The translations under genes and the position numbers were made by a program. Of a stretch of DNA of 64,000 nucleotides, positions 16,559 to 24,930 are shown piece by piece. The DNA is from JALHOP01 sp964484195. GTDB taxonomy: Bacteria > Myxococcota > XYA12-FULL-58-9 > JALHOP01. The notes beneath the pieces are model-generated. The model searched no databases. It was not told the origin of the DNA and was given only the letters and a program-made list of their open reading frames with translations. Each line of letters begins with the position of its first letter. Positions within the stretch are counted from its first letter, which is position 1. The stretch lies in the NCBI GenBank assembly GCA_964484195.1, contig CAZAER010000012.1, positions 84,709 to 148,708 of the forward strand, read 5' to 3'.

Positions 16559-16933
16559 ATGGTCACCACGTCCACCCACAGTACAGCTAGCGACGATCGT
16601 TCATGCTTGGTTGGCCAGCTCGAAGCTTGGCCGCTCGAAGAGATCCTGCTGTGGCTTTACCAGTCGGAGCGCTCGGCGGTGCTGCGCGTCGGCACCGGGC
16701 GCGAGCACGCGATGCTGCTGGTCCGCGGTGGCCATCTGTCGCGGGTCGAGTGGGGGACGCGCATGGGCGAAGATGCCCTGATTGCGCTGTTCTCGATGCC
16801 GGTCGGCGCCTTCAACTTGATGCTGCGCGAGCCGCCGGACGCGCGCGCCAACGTGCTGCGCCCGACCCCCGAGCTCCTGCTGCAATGCACGTTCGCTTAC
16901 GAAGAGTCCGACCGTCACGTCTATCGCGCCTAA
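16559..16933 (+). CDS. DUF4388 (PATAN) domain protein
   Basis: This 124-aa protein is a single DUF4388-type domain. The core reads GQLEAWPLEEILLWLYQSE, then a beta-hairpin with an RGGHLSRVEWG turn, then GEDALIALFSMPVGAFNL. In deltaproteobacteria the domain occurs alone or fused to receiver domains and is thought to act in cell-polarity or gene-regulatory signalling. The start at 16559 is supported by GCGGAGGG 7 bases upstream; the longer frame from 16397 is non-conserved. Two proteins near 60 kb appear to use a similar module. Confidence 0.8.
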   Translation: MVTTSTHSTASDDRSCLVGQLEAWPLEEILLWLYQSERSAVLRVGTGREHAMLLVRGGHLSRVEWGTRMGEDALIALFSMPVGAFNLMLREPPDARANVLRPTPELLLQCTFAYEESDRHVYRA

Positions 16934-17008
16934 TAGACACACATCGACATCCATTGGATCCCTGACGAAAAGTGGCACGGGTGCCGCCCTTGGTCAGCGC
17001 GCAAGCTC

Positions 17009-18769
17009 ATGGGGCGTGAGTCAGCTAAACTCTGGGCGGTGACCCGCCTCTGCGTTCTTGCAGTCGTGGTAAGTTGCGCTGCCTGCACCAAGCAGACGGT
17101 CGGTCTCGCCGACCGTGCTTGCGACGTTGGTCAGTGCGTCGAAGGCTTTGCGTGTCTCGACGGCCTCTGCAGGCCGTTGGCCGAAAGCGCCAACGCGGGC
17201 GCTCGTTGTGGCGAGCCGCTCGGGGTCGCGCCCTGCATCGCGGGGGCGACTGATTGCACGCAAGGCTGCCGGCAGTGCGTCGACGGTACCTGGAGCGAAT
17301 GTCTTTACGACTGTCTGGTGACCGGGGGAGCGTTCATTCGCGCCGAGTCGTGCAACGCCCGCGACGATGACTGCGATGGCGCAGTCGATGAGGCAACCGA
17401 CTCGCCCAACGGTTGCTCCGACCGCTTCCTGGATCTCGACGGCGACGGGCACGGGGCGGGTCAGGCGCGTTGCGCCTGCGGAAACGGCAATGACGGCTAC
17501 GTCGCGACTACCTCCGACGACTGCAATGACGGCGACGCGGCTATCTACCCGGGCGCGGCCGATGCCTGCCTCGCGTGCGAAACCTTCGTCGCTCTCCATC
17601 GTGACGACGACGGTGACGGAGTCGAAGAGTGCGATGGCGACTGCAACGATGCGAGCCCGGGCATGAGCCCCGCCGTGCTCGAGGAGGTGAGCAGAGGCAA
17701 CTGCCGCGACGGTATCGATAACGACTGCAACGCCCAGAGCGACTGTAACGACTCGAATTGCGCCGTGCCGCCGGCACTATTTCGCTACGGCCGCACCATC
17801 ACCGTCACTCCCAATCCGACGCTCGCGGCCGGGCTCGGTATCCCGATGACCTTCGACCATGCGGCGCTCGTCAGCAGCGGTCGCTCGGAGCTTTCGGGCG
17901 GTGACGTCCGTGTCTTTGTCCGTGATCGCGGAGGGTATCACGAGGTCGCGCGCGAGCTCGACGTGACCAGCACCTGGAACCGCCCCGATACACGCTTGTG
18001 GGTTCGCAACGAGCATGCGCGAACGGCGGCGGAGACCGACCTGTTGCTGGTGTACGGGGCAGGGCCCGGTGTTACGACCCAGGCCGCGACCAACACCGAG
18101 GTTTATGCCCTTCGAGATGACTTCGACCGGCCCGAGCCGGCGCTTGGCATCCCGTGGGTCATCCCGAGCACTTATGGGGTGCCGATGAGCGCAGGCTTCA
18201 TCCGCCTGCCAGGGACCAACAACGCCAACGCCAACCCGGTGGCCGACCGGGCGTTCCCGGCCATCACCAGCGGCCGCGTGGAGCTCACCGTGGCCATGAA
18301 CAACAACGTGAGCGGTGAGACCGACTACGGATCCTTCGTGCACCTGGGCCGGATGCTGCCGAACATCCTGAACGCGAGCGTCGTCAGCACGGCTGCCTCG
18401 GCCGTGGTGCTCGGGTTCGGCAACTTTCCGGACACCGACGCAGGGCCGTCGTTCGGCAACAATCACTACTTCGGGGTCGGCCCGAGCGCGGGCTACGTCG
18501 ACTTCGGCGCGCGGAATGGGGCGCACGTGATGCGCGCCGTCGCCGACCTCGGCACGCGCGTGGTCAGCGTGACGTTGGACGGTACACCCGTGGCCGCGCC
18601 GGGGTTTGGCGACGTCGCCGTGACCAGGGTCGACACCCTGCGCATCTCCGGCTGGCAGCTGGTGAATGCCGGCGGCATCACCTACGACTACGTGGCCGTC
18701 CGTGCCGCCCCCCCGGTGGAAGCCTCCGTGACCCTCGGGCCCGAGCTGCCCATCGGCCCCTGTCCTTGA
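17009..18769 (+). CDS. Lipoprotein with MopE-like calcium repeats and a DUF2341-like domain
   Basis: This 586-aa protein starts with a signal peptide and lipobox SCAAC. Residues about 30 to 110 are Cys-rich. Residues about 110 to 250 carry MopE-type repeats (RDDDCDGAVDE, DLDGDGHG, DDCNDGDAAIYPGA, DDDGDGVEECDGDCND, DGIDNDCN), which are calcium-binding Asp loops with paired cysteines. From about residue 255 a beta-rich domain resembles DUF2341, followed by a lectin-like C-terminal half. It is probably exposed on the cell surface. A GTG at 17039 directly before the hydrophobic core is an alternative start. Such proteins are abundant in Myxococcota. The ligand is unknown. Confidence 0.82.
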   Translation: MGRESAKLWAVTRLCVLAVVVSCAACTKQTVGLADRACDVGQCVEGFACLDGLCRPLAESANAGARCGEPLGVAPCIAGATDCTQGCRQCVDGTWSECLYDCLVTGGAFIRAESCNARDDDCDGAVDEATDSPNGCSDRFLDLDGDGHGAGQARCACGNGNDGYVATTSDDCNDGDAAIYPGAADACLACETFVALHRDDDGDGVEECDGDCNDASPGMSPAVLEEVSRGNCRDGIDNDCNAQSDCNDSNCAVPPALFRYGRTITVTPNPTLAAGLGIPMTFDHAALVSSGRSELSGGDVRVFVRDRGGYHEVARELDVTSTWNRPDTRLWVRNEHARTAAETDLLLVYGAGPGVTTQAATNTEVYALRDDFDRPEPALGIPWVIPSTYGVPMSAGFIRLPGTNNANANPVADRAFPAITSGRVELTVAMNNNVSGETDYGSFVHLGRMLPNILNASVVSTAASAVVLGFGNFPDTDAGPSFGNNHYFGVGPSAGYVDFGARNGAHVMRAVADLGTRVVSVTLDGTPVAAPGFGDVAVTRVDTLRISGWQLVNAGGITYDYVAVRAAPPVEASVTLGPELPIGPCP

Positions 18770-18855
18770 CGATAGCGCGTCCGTAGGGCCTTTTTACGGC
18801 CGCGATCGTAGGCCTCGGCAAAAACGATCGGACCCCCCACGTATTGGGTATGCGC

Positions 18856-18878
18856 CGACGAGTCCCTAACGCTCGTCG
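18856..18878. promoter_or_regulatory. Hairpin in the smc leader
   Basis: CGACGAG pairs perfectly with CTCGTCG around a 9-base loop, ending 15 bp before the smc start codon. It could affect translation initiation of smc or end transcription read-through from upstream; no T-tract follows. Confidence 0.3.
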
Positions 18879-18893
18879 TCGATTGGCAGGGCC

Positions 18894-21800
18894 ATGCGCA
18901 TCAAGAGACTCGAAATTCACGGCTTCAAATCGTTCGCCGAGCGTGCCGTGCTCAACTTCGGGGAAGGCATCACCGGCGTCGTCGGTCCCAACGGCTGCGG
19001 CAAATCCAACATCGTCGATGCCCTCCGCTGGTGCATGGGTGAGATGAGCGCCAAGCACTTGCGTGGCCGCGCCATGCAAGACGTCATCTTCGCGGGCTCC
19101 GATAGTCGTGGACCGCTCGGCATGGCCGAGGTCACGATCAGCTTCCACAACGACGGCAACGTGCCGCCGCAATACGCGAGCTTCAGCGAGATCGCGGTGA
19201 CCCGCCGCCTGCATCGCGACGGCAGCAGCGAGTATCTGGTCAACAAGGTGCCGGCGCGCCTTCGCGACATCACCGATCTCTTCCTGGGCACCGGTGTCGG
19301 TACCCGCGCTTATTCGATCATCGAGCAGGGCCGCATCGGCTTCATCGTCAGCAGCAAGCCGGAAGATCGTCGCTCCCTCATCGAAGAGGTCGCGGGCATC
19401 ACCAAGTTCAAGGCGCGCAAGAAGGCCGCCGAGCGGCGCATGGAGTCGACGCAGCAGAACCTCGACCGCGTCGGTGACGTGGTCAGCGAGCTCGAGCGTC
19501 AGCTGCAGTCGCTACGCCGTCAGGCGCGCCGCGCCGAGAAGTACAAGGAGCTGCGGGCCGAGCTACGCGACCTCGAGCTGCATCAGGCATCGCTCGAGAT
19601 GCTGCGGGTCGCGGCGCTCGAGAAGCACGCGCAAGGCGAAGCCGAAATGTTGGCCCGTGATGCCGAAGATGCGCAGGCCGGAGTCGCGGCTCGCGAGAGC
19701 AGCATCGAGGCCGACCGTCTGCGCTTGCTCGAGGTCGAACGCGAGCTGCAACGCGAGCAAGCAGCGAGCGCCGAGCTCGACTCCAAGCTCGCGGCGCTCG
19801 AGCGTGACCTGACGCACTGGCAACGGCAGCGCGATGAGGCCATCGCCCGCGTCCACGCGGCGCGGCGGGACGTCGAAGACGCCGAGGCGCGTTTGGCCCA
19901 GGCCAAGAACGAGCACGAAAGCCACGACCAGGCGCTCGGGCACCTGTCCGCTTCGGTGGACAGTGACCGCGAGCGCAGCTACACGCTCGAGACCGCGGTC
20001 GGCGAGATGCAGGGGCAGATCTCCGGGCTCGACCGCGATGCCGAAGCGCTCCGGCGCTCGGCCGTCGAGCACATTCACGAAGGTGCTCGCCAACGCACGC
20101 TCATCGCCGCCATCGCCAAACGCGATGTCGAGCTCAAGAACCGCTTGAGCCAGTCGAGCGCCGAGCTCGAGGACGTGGCGCGGCGTCGAGCCGAGGCGGA
20201 GGCGAAAGCCAGCGAGCTCAGCGAACGGCGTGACCTCCTCGCCGGCCAAATCAGCGAGTGGCGCGCCCGCGTCACCGAGAATCGTGCCACCCTCGAGACC
20301 GCCATCCGGCAGGTTGGCGAGAGCGAGACACGCCTGCGCACGCTCCGCGACACCCTGGCCGAGCGCCGCTCGCGCCTGGAATCGCTGCAGGAGATCGCCC
20401 GGCGCTTCGAGGGCTACTCCGACGGCGTCCGTTCGCTCATGCAGCCCGACGGCGGCGAACCTGCCGTGGCCGGCATTCGTGCTCTCATCACCGATGTCCT
20501 CGACGTGCCGCCCGATCTCGAGCGCGCGGTGGAAGCGGCGCTCGGTGAGCGTCTGCAATACGTGGTCGTCGATGCCCAGTCGGTTGGTGTGACCGCTATC
20601 GCGCACTTGCAGCAGATCGCCGGTGGCCGCAGCGGTTTCGTGCCGATGACGCCGCGTACGGTGCCGTCGATGGCGCGTGGCAATGCCCTCGACCGCGTCA
20701 AGGCGCGCCCCGGTTTCGAGAAGGTCGCGGAGTATTTGCTCGCCGACGTCAGCATTGCCGACTCACTCGACTCGGCGCTGGTGTCGTTCGGCGACGAGCA
20801 GACGCCGCTGCGCTACGTGACCCTGAGCGGCGAGGTGCTCGACGCCTTCGGAACGCTCATCGGTGGCTCGGAGGAGGGCACTGGTCTCCTCGCCAAGCGT
20901 CGCGAGATCCGCGAGCTCGAGGAGCTGGTGGCGACCCTCGATAGCGAGCACGAGGCGGCGCGGGCGTCCCATCTGCAGCTCGAGACCTCGCGTCTCCAGC
21001 TCGAGGTCGACATCCAACAGCTCGAGAAAGATCTGCACGCCGCCGATCTCGAGCGCATCGAGACTTCGAAAGATCTCGAGGCCGCGATGGCGGATGCACA
21101 GCGCGCTGGTGACCGCGCCGAGATCGTCGAGTTCGAGCGCTCGCAGGCGAGCGACGAGCTGGCCAAGAGTGCGAGCGAGACCAAGGCAGCCGAGGAAGCG
21201 GCTAGCCGCGCCGAGGAAGAACAGCGCAACATCGAGCAACGCGCTCGTGAGCTCGGTGAGCGCCGTGCCGGCATGGCCGAGGAGCTCGCCGCACGCGCCG
21301 AGGAGCTGACGCGCGCCAAGGTCGAGGGCGCGACGCGTGCCGAGAAGCTCACCGGGACCAAGGCTGCGGCGCAGCGCCTGCAGCAAACCATGCACGAGCT
21401 CACGCAGCGCATCGAGCGTGGCCAGGGAGCGATTCGTCACAACGAGACGGCAGGCCAGGAGCTCACGCAGCGTATCGAGGAGGGCCAGCAGCTCGCCTTG
21501 ACCACGTCGGCGGACGCCTTGCGCCGGCGCGAGGAGCTCGCGGCCGCGCGTGAGCGTTACGAAGCCGACCGCCAGAGCGTCGCTGTCGTCGAGCAAGCCG
21601 TGCGCGAGCAGCGCAAGAGCGGCGATGCGGCCACCGAGCGTCTCACCGCCGTGCGCATGGAGCTGCAGCGCCTCGAGCTCGAGCGCGTCCGCATCGGCGA
21701 CCACATTCTCGAGCGTCACGACGTGCGCATCGAGCACGTGATGACCGACTACCATCTGCGGCCGATGCCCGGCCCCGAGGCACGCCAGAAGTCGACCGAG

Positions 21801-22439
21801 CTCGACCGCGCCATCAAGGCGTTGGGACCCATCAACCTCACGGCTATCGACGAGTGCGCCGAGATCGAGACGCGGTACGGGTTCCTCGTGACCCAGCGTG
21901 ACGACCTCGCCAACGCGTTGGAGTCACTGAAGCGCGCCATCCAGCGCATCAACCGCGCGTCGCGCGAGCGCTTCCAGGAAGCGTTCGATGCGGTCAACGA
22001 GATGTTCCAGCAGGTCTACCCGCGCTTGTTCCGCGGCGGTGTGGCGCGGCTCGAGCTGGTGCAGAGCCAGGACGACGTGCTCGAGTCCGGTGTCGAGATC
22101 ATCGCGCAGCCGCCGGGCAAGAAGCTGCAGAACGTCTCGTTGCTCTCGGGCGGTGAGAAGGCACTGACGGCGACCGCGCTGGTGTTCGCAATCTTCTTGA
22201 TCAAGCCGTCGCCGTTCTGCGTCCTCGACGAAGTCGACGCGCCGCTCGACGAAGCGAACGTTGGTCGCTTCAACGAGATGCTGCGCGAGATCTCGAAGAT
22301 CTCCCAGTTCATCGTCATCACGCACAACAAGAACACGATGTCGCAGGCCGACAAGCTGTATGGCGTGACCATGCAGGAGCCGGGCATGAGCACGTTGGTT
22401 TCGGTGAATCTGGATGAGAAGAAGGTCGAAGCGGCTTAG
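18894..22439 (+). CDS. smc: Chromosome segregation protein SMC
   Basis: This 1181-aa protein is a full-length bacterial condensin ATPase. The N-terminal head has MRIKRLEIHGFKSF and Walker A GPNGCGKSN at about 31 to 39. Long coiled coils flank a hinge at roughly 506 to 665, beginning with GYSDGVRSLM. The C-terminal head has the ABC signature LLSGGEKAL near 1083 and Walker B FCVLDEVDAPLDEANV near 1108. SMC compacts and organises the chromosome with ScpA and ScpB; neither partner gene lies in this window. The ATG is preceded by GGCAGGGCC. A lipoprotein gene follows 47 bp downstream across a short tandem repeat. Confidence 0.98.
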   Translation: MRIKRLEIHGFKSFAERAVLNFGEGITGVVGPNGCGKSNIVDALRWCMGEMSAKHLRGRAMQDVIFAGSDSRGPLGMAEVTISFHNDGNVPPQYASFSEIAVTRRLHRDGSSEYLVNKVPARLRDITDLFLGTGVGTRAYSIIEQGRIGFIVSSKPEDRRSLIEEVAGITKFKARKKAAERRMESTQQNLDRVGDVVSELERQLQSLRRQARRAEKYKELRAELRDLELHQASLEMLRVAALEKHAQGEAEMLARDAEDAQAGVAARESSIEADRLRLLEVERELQREQAASAELDSKLAALERDLTHWQRQRDEAIARVHAARRDVEDAEARLAQAKNEHESHDQALGHLSASVDSDRERSYTLETAVGEMQGQISGLDRDAEALRRSAVEHIHEGARQRTLIAAIAKRDVELKNRLSQSSAELEDVARRRAEAEAKASELSERRDLLAGQISEWRARVTENRATLETAIRQVGESETRLRTLRDTLAERRSRLESLQEIARRFEGYSDGVRSLMQPDGGEPAVAGIRALITDVLDVPPDLERAVEAALGERLQYVVVDAQSVGVTAIAHLQQIAGGRSGFVPMTPRTVPSMARGNALDRVKARPGFEKVAEYLLADVSIADSLDSALVSFGDEQTPLRYVTLSGEVLDAFGTLIGGSEEGTGLLAKRREIRELEELVATLDSEHEAARASHLQLETSRLQLEVDIQQLEKDLHAADLERIETSKDLEAAMADAQRAGDRAEIVEFERSQASDELAKSASETKAAEEAASRAEEEQRNIEQRARELGERRAGMAEELAARAEELTRAKVEGATRAEKLTGTKAAAQRLQQTMHELTQRIERGQGAIRHNETAGQELTQRIEEGQQLALTTSADALRRREELAAARERYEADRQSVAVVEQAVREQRKSGDAATERLTAVRMELQRLELERVRIGDHILERHDVRIEHVMTDYHLRPMPGPEARQKSTELDRAIKALGPINLTAIDECAEIETRYGFLVTQRDDLANALESLKRAIQRINRASRERFQEAFDAVNEMFQQVYPRLFRGGVARLELVQSQDDVLESGVEIIAQPPGKKLQNVSLLSGGEKALTATALVFAIFLIKPSPFCVLDEVDAPLDEANVGRFNEMLREISKISQFIVITHNKNTMSQADKLYGVTMQEPGMSTLVSVNLDEKKVEAA

Positions 22440-22447
22440 TCGGCGAT

Positions 22448-22482
22448 CGGACATCGGACATCGGACATCGGACATCGGTTAT
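22448..22482. repeat. Heptanucleotide tandem repeat CGGACAT
   Basis: Four exact copies of CGGACAT and one variant CGGTTAT follow each other between the smc stop and the start of the next lipoprotein gene. The array ends 4 bp before the ATG, so copy number changes would alter the spacing upstream of that gene and displace any ribosome-binding site. Confidence 0.85.
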
Positions 22483-22486
22483 CGGC

Positions 22487-23290
22487 ATGCGGTTTTTCGG
22501 TCTTCTCTTGTTCGTGTCCGCGATAGCGTCGGGATGCGGTCACTCCCGTAATCCCCGCCTCACCGCCCTCGTCGGCGAGTCCGACGTCCGCGGCTACCGC
22601 CTCATCAACCGCCTCGCCGAAGACGATCTCACGTTCCAGGTCCCACCCCAGAGCCTCCAGCGCTGCGTCGACATGGCTCAGCATTACGCCCGCCCCATCG
22701 ATCGCTCCCCGCGCCTCTCCGAGCCCTTCTCGGTGCGGACCCTGAAAGCCGGCTGCGAGAACGAGCTGCGCATGGCCGCGCGCAGCATGTTCGTGCTGAC
22801 CTCGGTGCGCATGCGCTTGCTCATTGGAGCCGACGGACTAGCGCGCGAGGTCGAAGTCATTCCGACCCTGACCACCGCCGAGCAGGATCTCCAGACCTGT
22901 TTGGTGGCGAGCGCCAAGCGCAACCAATTCCCGCGCAACTTCAACAACCAGCCCTACGAAGAGCAGGTCGACATCGTCTACTACTACTCGTACATCGGCG
23001 AGACGCGTTGGAAGATGGTCGACACCATGCGACGCCTCGACGAGCCCACGCGCGAGACGTGCCAGTGTCTGCTCGCCCACCCGACCGAAGGTCCCGTGAC
23101 CTTCGAGGCCCAGTTCACCCTGCCGGAGGCGAGCGCGCCCGAGCACGCCGAGAATCTCAAAGTGACAGGGAAGGGGACCAGCTCGCCCCTTGCGGCCTGT
23201 TATGGCGCCGCGATCGCCCAGCGCCTCTTCTACGGCCGTGGCGCCAGCACCGACGTCAGCTACCAATTCAAGGTTCTGCCAACGAAGTAG
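22487..23290 (+). CDS. Lipoprotein, AgmX/TonB-C-like
   Basis: This 267-aa protein has a signal peptide with lipobox IASGC (Cys17). The middle region, with a conserved pattern of a strand (MRLLIGADGLAREVEVI), a short helix and a paired Cys, resembles TonB C-terminal or AgmX/PglI-type domains in Myxococcota proteins, which use 'G.v..v.v......l..C....' motifs. A second, similar half (TFEAQFTLPEASAPEHAENL ... ACYGAAIAQRLFYGR) follows, suggesting two copies. The start lies just after the CGGACAT repeat array and there is no purine-rich ribosome-binding site. It may be co-transcribed with smc. The function is unknown. Confidence 0.7.
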   Translation: MRFFGLLLFVSAIASGCGHSRNPRLTALVGESDVRGYRLINRLAEDDLTFQVPPQSLQRCVDMAQHYARPIDRSPRLSEPFSVRTLKAGCENELRMAARSMFVLTSVRMRLLIGADGLAREVEVIPTLTTAEQDLQTCLVASAKRNQFPRNFNNQPYEEQVDIVYYYSYIGETRWKMVDTMRRLDEPTRETCQCLLAHPTEGPVTFEAQFTLPEASAPEHAENLKVTGKGTSSPLAACYGAAIAQRLFYGRGASTDVSYQFKVLPTK

Positions 23291-23363
23291 GAGGCCGTAG
23301 CGATGCGCGGCACCATCGCCTCGGACCCTTGATTACGCGCGGATCTAGCAGGTAAAGAGGCGC

Positions 23364-23843
23364 ATGCTCGAAGCACACCTACCGCTGTTCTTGATGGTGA
23401 TTCTGGCGACTGGGCTCGGGACGCTCCTCTTGAGCATCTCGAACTTTCTTGGTCCGCGCCGCCCCACCAAGATCAAGCTCGAGGTCTTCGAGTGCGGCAA
23501 CCCGCCCACCGGCCCCGCCCGCGAACGCTTCAACGTCAAATTCTATCTGGTCGCGATCCTCTTCCTGGTCTTCGATATCGAAGCCGTCTTCATCTACCCC
23601 TGGGCGGTGACCTTCGGAGACGCGGTGCGCGGCAAAGGCTCGCTCGCCCCCGCGGCGTTGGCCGGCTCGATGCTGGTGTTCGCGGGACTGCTGGTCGTCA
23701 GCCTGATCTACGAGTGGCGCAAAGGCGCGCTCGAGTGGGCCGGTCGTGAGTCCGAGGACAACGTCCAGGAAGCCGCTCCGGCGTCCGCTCACGCGGCGCA
23801 CGGCCAAGAACGCAAATCGACTGTCAGCCACCACGCGGCCTGA
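23364..23843 (+). CDS. nuoA: NADH-quinone oxidoreductase subunit A
   Basis: NuoA is a small membrane subunit of respiratory complex I, near the quinone site. The 159-aa protein has three membrane helices. The conserved loop reads FECGNPP, the site of the usual ECG motif, followed by RFNVKFYLVAILFLVFDIE. The C-terminus is extended by about 35 hydrophilic residues with several His. The start has GAGG about 4 bases upstream. It is the first gene of a tight nuoA-nuoB-nuoC group (gaps of 8 and 3 bp). Confidence 0.97.
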   Translation: MLEAHLPLFLMVILATGLGTLLLSISNFLGPRRPTKIKLEVFECGNPPTGPARERFNVKFYLVAILFLVFDIEAVFIYPWAVTFGDAVRGKGSLAPAALAGSMLVFAGLLVVSLIYEWRKGALEWAGRESEDNVQEAAPASAHAAHGQERKSTVSHHAA

Positions 23844-23851
23844 GGCAAACG

Positions 23852-24376
23852 ATGAAAGACGAAGACATCATCCATAACGAGGTGCTGGTCACCCGCCGAG
23901 CGGACGCCGAGAGCTGGCTGCGCCAGACCATCGAGCGCATGACCCAGCCGGGCATCAACTGGTCGCGCAAGTTCTCGCTCTTCAACTACCCCTTCGTGAC
24001 TGCCTGCTGCGGCATGGAGTTCATGTCGGTCAACGGCCCGCGCTACGACATGGCGCAGTACGGCGCCGAGTTCCCGCGCTTCTCGCCGCGCCAGGCCGAC
24101 CTCATTTGGATCGTCGGCACCATCACCCAGAAGCAGGCCCCGATCTTGCGCCGCGTTTGGGAGCAAATGGCCGAGCCCAAGTGGGCGATCGCCTTCGGCG
24201 TCTGCGCCTCGACCGGTGGTTTCTACGACAACTACTGCACCGTGCAGGGCGCCGACCGCATCATCCCCATCGACGTCTACATCCCCGGCTGTCCGCCGCG
24301 TCCCGAGCAGATCATCGACGGCTTGCGCCTGCTCATGGACAAGATTCAGACCCAGCACGGCCGCGTGATGGTGTAG
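23852..24376 (+). CDS. nuoB: NADH-quinone oxidoreductase subunit B
   Basis: NuoB carries the terminal N2 [4Fe-4S] cluster that reduces quinone in complex I. The 174-aa protein has the expected ligands: the tandem Cys in TACCGMEFM, the Cys in GVCASTGG, and the Cys in the YIPGCPPRPE motif. GTITQKQAPILRRVWEQM is also typical. The start has GAGG six bases upstream. It is a normal-length, complete subunit in the nuoABC block. Confidence 0.97.
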   Translation: MKDEDIIHNEVLVTRRADAESWLRQTIERMTQPGINWSRKFSLFNYPFVTACCGMEFMSVNGPRYDMAQYGAEFPRFSPRQADLIWIVGTITQKQAPILRRVWEQMAEPKWAIAFGVCASTGGFYDNYCTVQGADRIIPIDVYIPGCPPRPEQIIDGLRLLMDKIQTQHGRVMV

Positions 24377-24379
24377 CCC

Positions 24380-24916
24380 ATGTCCGTTCTCGCGTTGGAG
24401 AAGCTCAAGCGTCGCTTCGGTGACGACATCCTCGAGACCCACAGCAAGCTCGGCGACGACACCGCGCTCGTCAAAGCGGAGCGCATCTACGAGGTCGCCC
24501 AGTTCTTGAAGGACGACCCCGAGCTCCAGTTCGACATGCCCATCGACAACACCGCCGTCGATTGGTGGCAGGTGAGCGAGCCTCGTTTCGAGGTCATCTG
24601 GCACCTCTACTCGACCCTCAAGCACATGCGCATTCGCATCAAAGTGCGCATCGGCGAGGACAACCCGACGTGCGCCTCGCTCACGCCCCTGTGGCCGGGC
24701 ATGGACTGGCACGAGCGCGAGACCTGGGACATGTACGGCATCCGCTTCAGCGGACACCCGAACCTGAAGCGCGTCCTCATGTACGAGGAGTTCGTCGGCT
24801 ATCCGCTGCGCAAGGACTACCCGATCACCAAGCGCCAGCCGCTCATCGAAGAGCGCATCGTGCGTGACGTGGCGACGCAGCGTAATCCGCCTGCGGACAT
24901 GCTCAATCGTCCTTGA
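24380..24916 (+). CDS. nuoC: NADH-quinone oxidoreductase subunit C
   Basis: NuoC (30-kDa subunit) is part of the hydrophilic arm of complex I and contacts NuoD. The 178-aa protein contains the family signature around WHERETWDMYGIRFSGHPNL and ends with the RKDYPI motif. It is a separate gene, not fused to nuoD. The ATG is 3 bp after the nuoB stop. The gene converges with the opposing MYXO-CTERM-like gene 14 bp downstream, so the operon is interrupted here. Confidence 0.96.
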   Translation: MSVLALEKLKRRFGDDILETHSKLGDDTALVKAERIYEVAQFLKDDPELQFDMPIDNTAVDWWQVSEPRFEVIWHLYSTLKHMRIRIKVRIGEDNPTCASLTPLWPGMDWHERETWDMYGIRFSGHPNLKRVLMYEEFVGYPLRKDYPITKRQPLIEERIVRDVATQRNPPADMLNRP

Positions 24917-24930
24917 ACGAGGCGGTTGCC

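Noticed and set aside
22448..22482. CRISPR or attachment-site repeat
   Set aside because: The 7-bp units have no spacers, and no integrase or cas gene is nearby.
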